DNA from: Membranipora membranacea
Taxonomy: Eukaryota > Bryozoa > Gymnolaemata > Cheilostomatida > Membraniporidae
Length of the DNA stretch: 64,000 nucleotides
Assembly: GCA_914767715.1 (NCBI GenBank)
Contig: OU612072.1
Location: 14,136,001 to 14,200,000, forward strand
Direction: 5' to 3'
The position numbers and the translations under genes were made by a program. Positions 27,701 through 39,400 of this stretch are shown here, piece by piece (position 1 is the stretch's first letter; each line of letters begins with the position of its first letter). The notes under the pieces were generated by a model, which was not told the DNA's origin, did not search any database, and worked only from the letters and a program-made list of their open reading frames with translations.

Positions 27701-30700
27701 GAGAACGGTGATCTGTAAAATAAATCATGAAAGAACATGAACTTAAAGCAAACCAGAGAGAGATTTCTGCCACCCAAGGTAGCCAATGTGTTGGCTCTGA
27801 GCCAATCAGTGTAAATGTATTGGCTAATGTAGGGATAATTTATGATATTAATGATATTACTACACAGTGATTTTCGTTGCTGAGAAATAAGTTAAGAGTT
27901 AAGTGGCATCTTTATGGCCCCTCAAAATCAACCAACAAAGTAAGTCGTTATTTTGACATAATAGCTTTGACGTATAATAGCTTTGGAATAAAGTGGCCTT
28001 AGAAGCAAGAAACTCACGAAATCACTTCGGTCTCATCCTGGTCCTCAGTGTTCTTCTCTCTCTGAGCTTTCAAAGCCTTAGCCCAAGATTTCACTTTTTC
28101 TTCTGCATCTTCATAGTGGTCCTCAAGCTAAAAATTTTTAATAATATCCATTTATGACTATAATTATTTTTGATAGAGACAATGAAAACGCAACGAGATG
28201 TTGGTATGTGCGCTGTGGAAGCTTTTTTAGGATTGTGTCTCTCACTTTTTGTTATTCATAAACATCATCGGCACCATCATCAACTATATGTTTCTCATGT
28301 AGTGCCAAGGTCAAAAGAGAAAGCTTATTAGCTTTAAATGAACACCATATACCTGTATGTAGTAATGTATGTAGTAATTAAATCCATACTTATATTATAA
28401 ATATAATTATGTCCTAAATTTGATTATGAACTTTTATTAATCTAAATATAATTGATCCATCGAGATAACAGAATCAATATTACTGGATCTTTATAATTCC
28501 ATAAATATATAAATGAATATTAATATGTTTATGGTCAAATTTCATTGAAGCAATTTTATTATTTTGATTACAATTGATGTGATTTCAGAATCTATCATAC
28601 CAGATCTTTAGCATCATCATACAGGTCCTCCTCATCATCTGTAGCATCTTTACCAGGTTTATAGGCTTTCATCTGATCTCTTATCTCCTTATACTTCTTC
28701 TCAAGGTCCTTCATCATACCTTTCAATCCTGGTCTGCCTGTCGGCCTCGAAGCAAGCAACTGCTGGCTCAGATGATCCTTGAAGTTCATTATGTGTTCAC
28801 CAAACCGAGAGCTGCAATGAAATAGATTTCACATTAAGTCTTGTGGCTTTGGGCATGATGGCGGTTCACATTGTAAGCTGGAAACACTGGCAGCACTGTG
28901 CTTCCTATTGGGCAAAAATTGTCAGTAGCTCTGTAAATCAATGACTGAGACTAAATAGCCATTGGAGTGTTGGAGGCTTAAACTCAATATTATTCAATTC
29001 AATCTAATTGAATAATCGGGCTGTATTTAACTCCCACTTCTGACACCAATGTTAGGAATAACTACTTTCTTGAACCTTGACTACAAATAGCAATTATTTC
29101 CAGCTATCAAAGATGGTAATATTATCTAAATATAAATTATCATTATTATTATTATCAATATTATTATTTTAAATTTATCATCTTTATAACACATACTTGA
29201 GTACATCTTGTTCATCCAGCTGATCTTCCCATTCCTCCAGTTTATCTTCAAACTCTTCTTTGTGATCCTTAAGCTGCAAAAAAATTAGATCGAAGTATCA
29301 AAAGTTCAATGTTGGAAGTTGACAAGCCAATTACCTTTGCTAGCAGAAAATATTCTTTCGATCGGTATCTGCAATTTCTCAATTCAAAACACACTTACTT
29401 AGATGGTTTCTTGTGTATTCGAGTTAGACTTTTACTCACATCATCTCTTGCCTGCTTGTAGGCCTTTCTCTCCTCATCCGTGGCGTCTTCGCTTGGCTTG
29501 CCTGCCTTGATTGTCTCCTTGGCCTTCTTATAGTTGTCAGAGAGCATCTGCTCGTATTTCACAAAGGAGGGGCGTCCAGTGGGCCGGTTGGCAAACAGAT
29601 CAGAAAAGTGCTGCCTGAATGTGTTAACATGACCAGCGAATGGTGAACTGGAAATAAAAATGGAGATGTCAGATTTTGGGGCAGGCAACGGTCAACCTTT
29701 ATTCAATGGGTTAAATTACATTATTACAATGACAACCTGTCTTTAGCGAATTCACAATTTGGGTTTCTCTAAATATTTTATTTGTTGCATCATTTACATC
29801 TTGCAGTGTACGGTGGATGAAGTTTTCCTTCTTTGATTTTTTTTTTCGTTCAAGCGCATAAGCTGCAACATTCAACAATTTCCCGAACACTATTTAAGAT
29901 TTTCTCAGTTTGTGGCCGCTAGAGATACAACTGTAAAAAATTTATGCAAAGCTTGCCAACAATCAGATTGTTTTACTGCTACCTAAGACAGTGCCAACTG
30001 CGAATAATGATGCAACTTCCTCGAATTAGATTGAGCGAGTGGCCAACAGTAGTGCAATCATTGACCTTAATTTCATCAACTAAGGAATACATCAGCCATA
30101 AGAGCCTTTCTCTCACCATTTAGTAGTTTATGAATCATCTGTTTTATGAAAAACTCTAAACTCAAGTCCATTTATTGGATGGATGCCTATTCTGACACTA
30201 CCGTGATGTGCCGGGTATCGAACACGTGACTTCTCTATTGAAAGACCCATGCCCTATCGATTGCACCACGGCTGCTCCCAGTTGAATGAGGGTGAAAGAT
30301 AAAGAGACTTACGACAAAATTTCGGTCTCATCACCATAGTTGTTCCAGGACTTGTTGAGTCTAGCCTGTTTGTTCAACTGAGAGTAGTACTTTCTCAGAG
30401 CAGTCATTGACTTTGTGTAGCCTCTATGTAGCTTAAAATGGAAAATATAATATAATATACAGTGCAGTGCATTTCTCTTAATTTAGACCTCCGGGGGACC
30501 ACAAAAGTTTGTCTGGAATAAGTGACATTAGAAGTCATTTAGATCTGGCTGAATTAACAGGAGTTCTGGATTATTAATTCTGAATTAACCAGCTTGCATT
30601 GTAACATAACATAGTATGATAATAAATTATTATAAAGAGTGGACATTGACTAGCAAAAGGTTAGCAGAGACAAACATCTTTAGTGTATGTCCATATTGAG

Positions 30701-33400
30701 TAGGAAAATAGTATTTAGCAGAATGTGAAGATCAAGCTCAATTTTAAAACAGATAATTTCATTACTTCAATTCTAGTAACGCCTGTATATTACAATGACC
30801 TGACCAAGTTGATTTGGCTGTCCAGATAAAGTACACAATGAATTTTCATTTTTTTGAATATTTCAATGTTTTCTTTAATTGACCGTCAACACTCTACCCT
30901 AACGTGCTCGATGGCATAAAAATTCTTATTTACGTAACGATTATGAAACCTGTTGGCTACTTGGGCTAAAGTATTTCGACACAGGCTCTCGAATGTAAAC
31001 CGTGTATCGTGTTGATTGATATCATGGCGATTTCCGATATTTGAGGGATATTATTCCCGTTTCCGATAATTGGGATGGTTAATTATGTTGTAATGAGTAT
31101 TAAGATATGTATGTGGATAAAGAAGCCAAGGTAAATCCCCTAATTTGTAGGGGGAATTCAACTCAAACCCTCTCAACATGTACTTAATCGTAAATAATGG
31201 CGTGTATAATGAGTGATGATAATTGATAATAATAGTGAATAATACAGTGAATAATAATGAATAACAATGAATAATAATGAATGTTAATGATGTATAATAA
31301 TAATGGTATTGTCAAGGACAAACAATATGTATTAATAATTTGAGAACCACTAATATGAGTTTTTAGCTTGATAACTTGCTATCTTGTTAACTTGATAACT
31401 TTTTCATTTTTTTATGATGATACGAGTTGATGAATGAATTGATACCGGTGATACGACTGGACTCGATGACTTGATATCAATGATAATATGAGTTTTATAA
31501 CTTACAGACCAGGTAGCATGATTTTGTTGTGCTCTGTCTTGGTGAGATCTGAATGGACGTCCCGTCGGCCGAGCAGCAGACAAGGCCTTAGATGCCTCCA
31601 TGTATTTCTGTTTCACTGCAGCGTATACATCCCGAGGGCGCCCGGTTGGTCTTGATGCCAGCAGCTGCTTAAAGTTCTCAGCAAAACTGTCAGCATGCTT
31701 GTGGTATGGACTGTGAAAAAAAAGTACGAAATTTCTCTAAATTGCGACAATAATATCAAGCTGTCGCTTACATCAGTAGTTTGAATATTGACCTCATATT
31801 GACCTTGACATACATCTTGACCTTGACCTCACCTTGACATCAACTTGACCTTGACCTACAAATTGACCTTGACATACATGGTGTCTGTGGTTAAAAAAAT
31901 TTTTATTGTACAGGCTTAGACATCGATAAATAGATGCCTAATCAGTTTTTACGGTTTTCGTTATTACTGGTTGACCAAAATCAGTTGTAGGGATTCATTG
32001 CTTGTTATCTTGCTGAATTTGAATGTCTGGAAAAAGCCTGTTACCCCCAGATAGTAGGCAAGATACGTGGGTTAGTTTTCCAGCTAGCCCAATAAGTTCA
32101 TTCTTGAACAAATCCCTACCACTGATTTCTTATATACAGAAGATTCTATTTCTATGTATACAGTTATAACATTACTGAGTTTCTTCTACTCTCAAATAAA
32201 CTGACTCTTGATTGAGGGAGGATCAATTAGTCTGAACTTCACCATCCGCCTGATGGTAGGCATTTACAAAAGGGGTTCTAAGCTTAAAAAGTCAAAAGTA
32301 AGGCCTGTCTTTCATTCGACTCTAGAAACTCTGATTATCTGGACAATAACATGATGATATTAGTCTGAGAATTAAAATTAAATTACCTACTGCTGTTAAT
32401 AGACTGCAAATTTAAGCTTGCCTACTGATGATTAGTCTGAGGACATAGATTTACCTACTGATGATAAGTCTGAGAATATAGACTTACCTACTGTTGATAA
32501 GTCTGAGAACATAGACTCACCTACTGATGATAAGTCTGAGAACATAGACTTACCTACTGATGATAAGTCTGAGAACATAGACTTACCTACTGATGATAAG
32601 TCTGAGAACATAGACTTACCTACTGATGATAAGTCTGCAAACTTGGACTTACTGACCTACTGATGATTAGTCTGAGAACATAGACTTACCTACTGATAAT
32701 GTTTGTCTCATCCTCGTCCAAAGCCACAGCACTAGCCTGTAAACAAGTGTCACCCAATTAATATGTGAATTACTCAAATTTACTTCAACATGCAGATAAA
32801 AAGCATCACAAAATTACATTACATCACATTGGACAACACCAAGTTAAAATCATCCTACCATTATTAATTTGTTTGCGGCAGATTATTTAACCAATCATAA
32901 CAGATAGTCAAGGTGCCTAAATATATAAATAGTTTCGGAATCAGTTATTTTTAATTGCCAACGAATGCTATACGATAAAAAAAGGGCAGGTTGGTATTTT
33001 TTGTAATTTTTCTATAAATAATCCTTAGCTATAGAACTTTTCACCAATGAAAGGTTTAGTTCATTGTTTTCACCACCCTAGATCATAAATGACAACCCTG
33101 AAGTTAAGGGCTACAGAAGGACAAAAGTAAAATATACTTAGTGCTGTACCAGCACGATATTGCATATTGCATTGCATTGGTAGAGCACTAGGTTTTGAAC
33201 CCTCATAGATGCCATTGATGAAAAAGGGGGGACAATTTCTCCCGCTAAACATAATTGTTAACCCAGTAGCATTATGACTTTTTCAGTGTCTAAATATTGC
33301 ATAACTTCCCGACCATATACTGCGTTGGTCTTTCTGTAAAAGAAAAGGTAATACTCACTGCCACAACAGCTAGAGCTAAAGACAGAGCGTAAAACCTCAT
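24764..33400 (-). CDS. Secreted RPTGRP-repeat protein, five two-exon modules (unrecognised family)
   Basis: Twelve exons chain perfectly in phase to 543 residues: 33400-33359, 32736-32690, 31710-31506, 30431-30313, 29647-29440, 29273-29197, 28811-28601, 28127-28018, 27712-27508, 26883-26807, 26281-26074 and 24886-24764 (TGA). Exon 1 encodes a signal peptide (MRFYALSLALAVVA) and exon 2 an acidic linker ending DETNIIS. Then a long exon (205-211 nt, about 70 residues) and a short exon (77-123 nt) alternate five times. Long exons read F..HF..L.(A/N)RPTGRP, then a helical (K/R)QKY-containing segment and ..KP....A..E....Y.DA. Short exons read L..H..D.E.K...W...L, with a conserved Trp. RPTGRP occurs once per long exon and twice in the first. 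The whole is charged, probably helical, with almost no cysteine and no membrane segment after the signal. Function unknown; a secreted structural or matrix role is only a guess. Confidence 0.85.
24952..25214. mobile_element. Possible hAT-type MITE (second CAGGGCCGTAGT-like element)
   Basis: Lies in the last intron of the RPTGRP gene. The left end is GCCTGTAGTACAAG and the right end CATGAACTACGGCCCTG, partial inverted complements. Flanking octamers ATGCATAG and ATGCACTG agree at six of eight positions, compatible with an old 8-bp target duplication. Related to the element at 12351-12594. Confidence 0.45.
30178..30290 (-). repeat. tRNA-derived repeat, third type
   Basis: On the minus strand GGAGCAGCCGTGGTGCAAT is followed by CGATAGGGCAT (A-box-like), an anticodon-arm-like segment and GTGTTCGATACCCG (B-box-like), with tRNA-like spacing. 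It lies in the intron between exons 4 and 5 of the RPTGRP gene. Stem pairing is imperfect, so a SINE head or tRNA relic is more likely than a working tRNA. Confidence 0.5.
31785..31880. repeat. TTGACCTTGACAT minisatellite with four TCAAGGTCA sites
   Basis: About 95 bp in intron 2 of the RPTGRP gene. The exact nonamer TGACCTTGA (TCAAGGTCA on the gene's sense strand) occurs at 31800, 31818, 31846 and 31864. TCAAGGTCA is the extended half-site bound by monomeric nuclear receptors of the ERR, SF-1/FTZ-F1 and NR4A types. Regular spacing (18, 28, 18) shows a repeat unit of about 46 bp; regulatory use is not shown. Confidence 0.6.
32383..32690 (-). repeat. 33-bp tandem repeat made of the exon 2/intron 2 splice junction
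   Basis: About ten copies of a 33-bp unit immediately downstream (sense) of exon 2 of the RPTGRP gene. On the sense strand each unit carries TTATCATCAGTAG|GTAAGTC, almost the same as the true exon end and donor (ATTATCAGTAG|GTAAGTC at 32690). Central units (about 32486-32618) are identical to each other and outer ones more diverged, as expected of an array still expanding by slippage or unequal exchange. Confidence 0.85.
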
Positions 33401-33797
33401 CGTGTGCTCAGAGAGAGGTCCAAATCAACACTGCAAGACATCCAGCCGAATGTAGCCAACAGCAGCTGTCAGATTCCAAGACTGGTTAACATTGTTTCTT
33501 ATCAACCTTATCTCTGCAATGTTTACATCCCTCAACTATTGAGACGCAATTATGTCCGGATGACTTGCCCCATCATTGTAAAGGCCATCATGCATCGAGC
33601 CACTTGAATTCTTGTTATCTTTGGTAGCTTATACAACGATCAAACTAAATATGCAAGACAGGTTCATCCTTAATATTAACACATACAAGGTTGAACAAAG
33701 AGTTATGATATAAATAATATTTACATATATGGGCGATGGCTCAACTCAATGGGTAACAAACCAGAAATTTCTCAAGTTCGTATTGTATGCAGTTATT

Positions 33798-33894
33798 TAT
33801 ATCAAGTTTGCCTGCATTCAGAGTTGCTCCCCCTCCACTGGGTAGGCAGGGTAAGTGACTTTGAATGTAGCCAAACTGGATCAAACTTGGTCTA
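33798..33894. mobile_element. Short foldback element, 9-bp TSD family (diverged copy)
   Basis: The left end TATATCAAGTTTGCCTGCA and right end GGATCAAACTTGGTCTA are inverted complements, with a GTTGCTCCCCCTCCACTG core. Flanking nonamers GCAGTTATT and GCATTTCTT agree at seven of nine positions. Confidence 0.6.
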
Positions 33895-34336
33895 GCATTT
33901 CTTTGATCACTTTATCGCAGAGTAAAGACTTGCTCAGTCGTATCATTAATGATATACACATTGAATGATAGGTGGGATGACGATTAATTATAACATTAGA
34001 TAACAAGCCACAATTTGATACCCGCAAGGTTAGATCTAGGGATGTGAAACAACAGCAGCTTACCATGGACTTGCAGGCAGGCAGGCGCCGGATGCATGAT
34101 GCGTGAATACATTACATATCAATGCATAACGTGAAAGCTGCCAGATTTATAGCTTAATTTAGATCCTGACACAAAGCTTTACACTGACATCATGTCTCCA
34201 CAAATAGCCACGCTATGTATTTTACCACTGATCCATAAATTCATATCAATGCATATGCCTGATGATATGTATACGCTACGATTACATGTGTGCATTACAT
34301 TAGGATAGCAAGCAGTGGTATGACCTTGGGATATGC

Positions 34337-34437
34337 TAGATCAGGTTTGATCTATTTTGCCAGCATTGGAATTGCCCCCCTCTAGTGACACGCTGCGGGC
34401 AATTCCAACGCATGCGAAATGGAACAAACTTGATCAA
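34337..34437. mobile_element. Short foldback element, 9-bp TSD family (perfect TSD)
   Basis: A 101-bp element running TAGATCAGGTTTGATC...GAACAAACTTGATCAA, with the inner inverted pair GGAATTGCCC / GGGCAATTCC. It is flanked by a perfect 9-bp direct repeat, GGGATATGC (34328-34336 and 34438-34446). A 9-bp duplication is typical of Mutator-like transposases. Confidence 0.85.
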
Positions 34438-36215
34438 GGGATATGCTATGGGTCAGAATAATTGGCAAAGTTGCAATATGGATGCAAGCCTACTTTTAGT
34501 GGTAACATGAGGTGTTCAATAAGTGTTCAATAAGTGTTGACTGTGCATTTGATTGGGATGGTCTATAAATGCAACCAATTTCTTTTGTCACACAACAGAA
34601 TAATTTGATGCCTTCATGTACTTTACCGTCTCGGATTACTAGAAAATGATTGGTACCGATGGAAACTCTTTTCTAATCCCAATTCAAAATTCAGCAAGAA
34701 CTCTCAGTGCTAGCGGACTTAGACTGGGATTCAGTCCAACAGTTCCCGTGTTATCTACTCCAAACAATAACAAACCAAAATCGATCAACCCATCAAAACA
34801 AAACCAAATCACAGGGTCTATTCAGAAAAGCACATAGTGATACATGAGTAGATAACATCACAGAAGCAATATTCAACACAACCTATTATACAGACAAAGC
34901 TACATTGTTGGCCCAGATCTCAGCGCTAGCGGACTGCAAAGCTGATGTACTGCACTAAACAGTGCAGAACATCAATTTTGCTTCGATATAAAGTAACCCA
35001 GAACATAACTGATTTTAATTTACGCAGTCATTTAGTAATGACAGTGATTGCTGGGTGATTCAATTTTTTTAAATTTGGTTAAATTTTATTCATCTTATTC
35101 AATCTACAAATAGTTTAAATGAATGCGAATCGCTTTATGAATTGGGATGAGAAGAAAATGTCATCCATTTTAATCATTTTCCAATAACTCGAGATGTTAA
35201 AGATCACAAAGCCTTAATTCATCATGGTAGCAACTAGGAAATCAGTTGCCTTTGGAGACCATTACCATCAAAGGTACAGCTTCAATGTTGATACCCTAGG
35301 AAGAATCAAAATTTCAATGGTACGGATATCAGCTTGGCAGACTGCAACCCCTACACTAAAACCTTCTCAAAAATAATGATAACATCATGTCCATTTTAAG
35401 TACCGCAGCTCATGGAGCAAAGACTGTTTCTTGAGACAAACATGCATCATGATAAATGAAATTCTTTTTTAAATATAAGTTCCATATTCTAGTAGCAAGC
35501 CCCTTTTATGACAAAATATATGCATCCACTTAATTTTTGTGATAGATAATAGATCAATCAATCAAACATTGCTATAATTATGTTCATTTTGACAATTGTA
35601 CATTTTTGTATAATCTCAAAAAATCCAGGGAGGTTAATATGAAGACTTTGCCATTCATAGCAAATAGTTTAACGTATAGAACCAGAAAAAAACTCACTTC
35701 TTGAAAAATAATCATATAACAATTCCAGGTTATTGTATTGTCAAAGTAGCCAAGTTGAAAATCTACCTTTGAAAAGAAGGCATGTAATAATAAGTAATAT
35801 TAACGAATAATAAAATTTTAATTGGGTCCTCTTGTATCTAGCAGCACTGGACCGATTGCTTGATAAATGAAATTGTATCCGGAACAAGAATTTTAAATTG
35901 GAAGTTCCATATATAGATCATGTACCCTACTGACCTTATGTTTTCAAGTGGTTTAATAATTCGCGGTTAGCGATGACAAAAACTGCGAATACTTAAAACT
36001 AGCTAAATGCAAACTTTTTTAGAGGAGTTATCCTCTCAATTTCAGGGGCCTGAAATCCGTGAATAATTAAGACTAGTGAAAAAGGTTGGAGTTGTGCCCT
36101 TCGTGAATTAGGAGCCTCCGAATTATTAAGGTCAGTAGGGTATATAAATATTTTACACTCGTAGTACAGAGTTGCAGAGAGAAAAACTAACCTAACTGGG
36201 GCAACAGGAAGGGGT

Positions 36216-36345
36216 TTAAAGACTAGAAGACTAAAAGCATGTTATAGACTGGCAGTCACTTATGATTGAGTTGTGTCAGATCAGACACTATTCAATCATA
36301 AGTAACTGTCTGACCATAAATGCTATAGTCTTTGGGTAGTCTTAA
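36216..36345. mobile_element. TTAA-flanked MITE (130-bp copy)
   Basis: Begins TTAAAGACTAGAAGACTAA and ends CTTTGGGTAGTCTTAA. The arms GTTATAGACTGGCAGTCACT and AGTAACTGTCTGACCATAAA are inverted complements. The long centre present in other copies is missing, so this is a nearly pure hairpin. Confidence 0.75.
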
Positions 36346-36493
36346 ATCTTCTACACAAAGAACTTACAACTAGAATAAGCTGAAAATGAAGAGCAGCCAC
36401 AACCTCCAAAATGAAGAACAGCCTCAATCTCTAAAATGAAGAGCAGCCACAATCTCCAAAATGAAGAGCAGCCACAAGAAAAACAAAACCGTC

Positions 36494-39400
36494 TCACTTG
36501 AGCTCGACCAAGTCTTTACTGGAGAAGTCTTGTTTCCAAATAAACTCAGACACATAGCCAGTGATCGTACATGACTTCTTACAGGTGTAAATGAGGAGGG
36601 TTCCCCAGTCCAGACTCTCTTCAGCGCTATCGACACTCAGGTAACTCAACGTTTGTGACATCACCTGACAAGAAAAAAAGAATAGACCTGTTTTCACACT
36701 TTTGTATTAATTTAATTTGTTTTTTTTTCACTTGTGACCGGTGGATAGCAAAAAACTTAAATCCAGGCGAATTGGATCAAACCTTATCTAGATCAGTTAC
36801 TTGTCACATCATTAAAATTAAATCTCCCAATATCCCAGTCCTTATAATCCGTCAATGACACTATTAGAATCTGATACATCTGGATAAAAATTCAAATCCT
36901 TGAAGAGTCATCAGACCAAGGAGTATTCCTCCTTGGTAAGACATAGGTGAAATTGATGTATAAGCAAAAGCTATGTACATTTCAGAGTCACTCTCTCCCA
37001 GACCTTTTGGTTCAAAGAGAGTACAACCACCGAAAACAGTTCATATTCAGCTCGTTATTATTTACCACTGGGCTTACTTACTTGAGATTCCCAAATTTTT
37101 CCACAAACATAACGCACAGGACACACAACTCTTGACGACAAATTATCTCAATCTCAATCACACTGATCACGTTATATACTATTGCATGTATATCTCTGAT
37201 CGATAGAGTGTGAACTAATTAGCATGAGTACCATCACACGGAAGTTGGTGTGACGACCCCTGTTCAATTTTATTGCTTAGGTATGTTCGGTACTGATCTA
37301 AATTGAATCCAACGATCAGAGATACACATGATAATAGTGTGGTCTTGATGTCAGTGTCAATGTGCAGAAAGGCCATGTGTGCATACCTATTGTAGGGAAC
37401 CCAACTCATAACAAATAACAAAATCATACGGAGGACAAACCTGGAATTCAAAGGTTCTTTCTCCTCCACACACCTGGCACACGGGTATCTGAGAGGGAGG
37501 CTTAGTCTCATCAGATACTAGTAACGGCCGACCGCCTCGCTCATATCTTATAATCTATAGTATAAAAAATACACAAAAATTGATAAAAAATGTTAAACCC
37601 ACACCACAGTCCCCAAGCATGGACGGTGAAATATTAGTTGCCTAGTGGGGAGGCTGCAATATCTGCGCTAGGCTACTCTCTGTTTGCAGGCAGGTTGGAG
37701 CACATCTGGGGGACCAACCGAACCCCATTAAATAGATTGACTGCAGTGAGCTTCGAACCCACGACCTTCAACATTTGCATGCTAAAGGAACTGCGCTGTA
37801 ACTAACTGAGCCACCTCCTACCTCTCAATAGGCATTATACTTCACAGGAAAATATAATATACCTAGCTTATGCTAAGTGCTTGAACGATAACACTGCTTG
37901 AAAGAGCAGGAAAAATTTTCCCAGATTTTAAACATTGTAAACATTCCTTGAGTGATGAAAGCTACATTTCATACATCAATTCCATGATCATTTGGTTACC
38001 TAGCCTGATTCGAAGTAAGCGGTACTTTGAGCAGAAAAATCTGATATACCCTAGATGAATAGACTATTCACAGGAGGAAAAGTTTGCCAATCTGCACATA
38101 GCTTAATTCAAGGCTAGCTTCAATTTACTGACTCTCTCTATGTTAAATAGAAAGCCGCCTCAGCTAGCCAAAATAAATTGTTAATCACTGACAGGGCGAT
38201 TATTTTGGAGGGAGTTATGGGTTCACATCCCATTCAGGGAGCTTTTCTCGATTGAGTGCACCATGTGTCTCTAGATCAAATATGCCTGAATTTCGAGCTG
38301 CTCGGGTCGACTTTAAATACAGGCAATTAGATATAGCTTATCCAAGGTGTTGCCTATTTGGCATTTTTCACATATAACATTATAATAATACATTATATAA
38401 TACATTATATAATGCATAACATATAATACATTATTATAATACACTGTATGATACATTTAACATATTATTCATTATCTCAATACATTATATGATACATTTA
38501 ATATTGTCACAAAATTGTCACAAATTCTGTGCAGTGGCAAAGATGGCTCATGTTAACCAAATAGCCAAAAAGCCCATAGCTGAGATTCTTAAAGAATGTT
38601 ATAGAAGCATTTTATCAGCTTTGTTTTTGTATTTCATCATCATTTCATCAGCATTGTTTTTGTATCACATCATATAAATAGTGAGAACATCAAGATACAA
38701 ATTATTACACTCAAGACAGTTAATCAGTGATGTTGTTTAGTGAATGTTTATACTAGACAATAAAAATCAGATAATTCTAAAAATGCTATCTCTCTGCTCT
38801 GGAAGACAAGCTGTATGTCATATGTAAAGTGTTCAACTCTGACTACCAGAATTCTCGAACTCGTCACACAGTTGTAATAATTTTGTGACAACATTATTAT
38901 CTTACCTGATCTGGGTTATTTGATATTCTCTCCCTAAAGTTCATGAATGCTTTATCAGCTACCTTGGCTTCCTGAGTCTGCGCAAAGTTAGCAGTGGCAG
39001 CTTTAGTCTGCAGCTCCGGGTCAATCTTCATCTCACTTATATATTTCTACAACGAAAAGATTGCTTAACCTATGGTTGCGCCTCCCTATATTTGGTATCT
39101 TATTGTAGATCTCAGTCTAACTAACAGCACCATGGCAACCTTTTGAAAAGCCTATGGATTTAGTTTTAACTGTGTCCATAGGCTATTCAAAAAGTTGCCA
39201 TGGTTCTCTTAATAGGACTGATACCTTCAATATGATGCCAAATATGGGGAGGGGACAACTAAAGTTTTAAGACACATCTTGGACAGATCAGACTTATTAT
39301 AAGGGCAGTGGCCATCCCCTTCTTCCCAGAGAAACTAGCAAAACCATAAATGAATTTCAAATCCTTAATTGGCAGACCAGAGTTTGTTCAAATTGAAAAA

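Larger units (their letters stand above)
33401..36493. other. Intergenic stretch between the RPTGRP gene and PDCD2
   Basis: About 3.1 kb lying 5' of the RPTGRP gene and 3' of PDCD2. It holds two foldback elements (33798-33894, 34337-34437), a TTAA MITE (36216-36345) and a 75-bp segment (34828-34906) that resembles part of intron 1 of the TGF-beta gene. No TATA box was seen upstream of the RPTGRP start. Confidence 0.5.

Noticed and set aside
32383-32690. CRISPR-like array of 33-bp repeats
   Set aside because: Units are contiguous with no unique spacers, and the window is animal DNA.
24764-33400. RPTGRP as an AT-hook (DNA-binding) motif
   Set aside because: AT-hooks centre on RGRP with flanking basic residues. 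Here the core is TGRP, and the protein has a signal peptide.
24764-33400. RPTGRP protein as a neuropeptide precursor with many copies of one peptide
   Set aside because: No dibasic cleavage sites flank the motif and the intervening sequence is conserved and helical.
37215-37511. 98-residue minus-strand frame as a separate gene
   Set aside because: It overlaps PDCD2 exon 4 in another frame and runs into a MITE.
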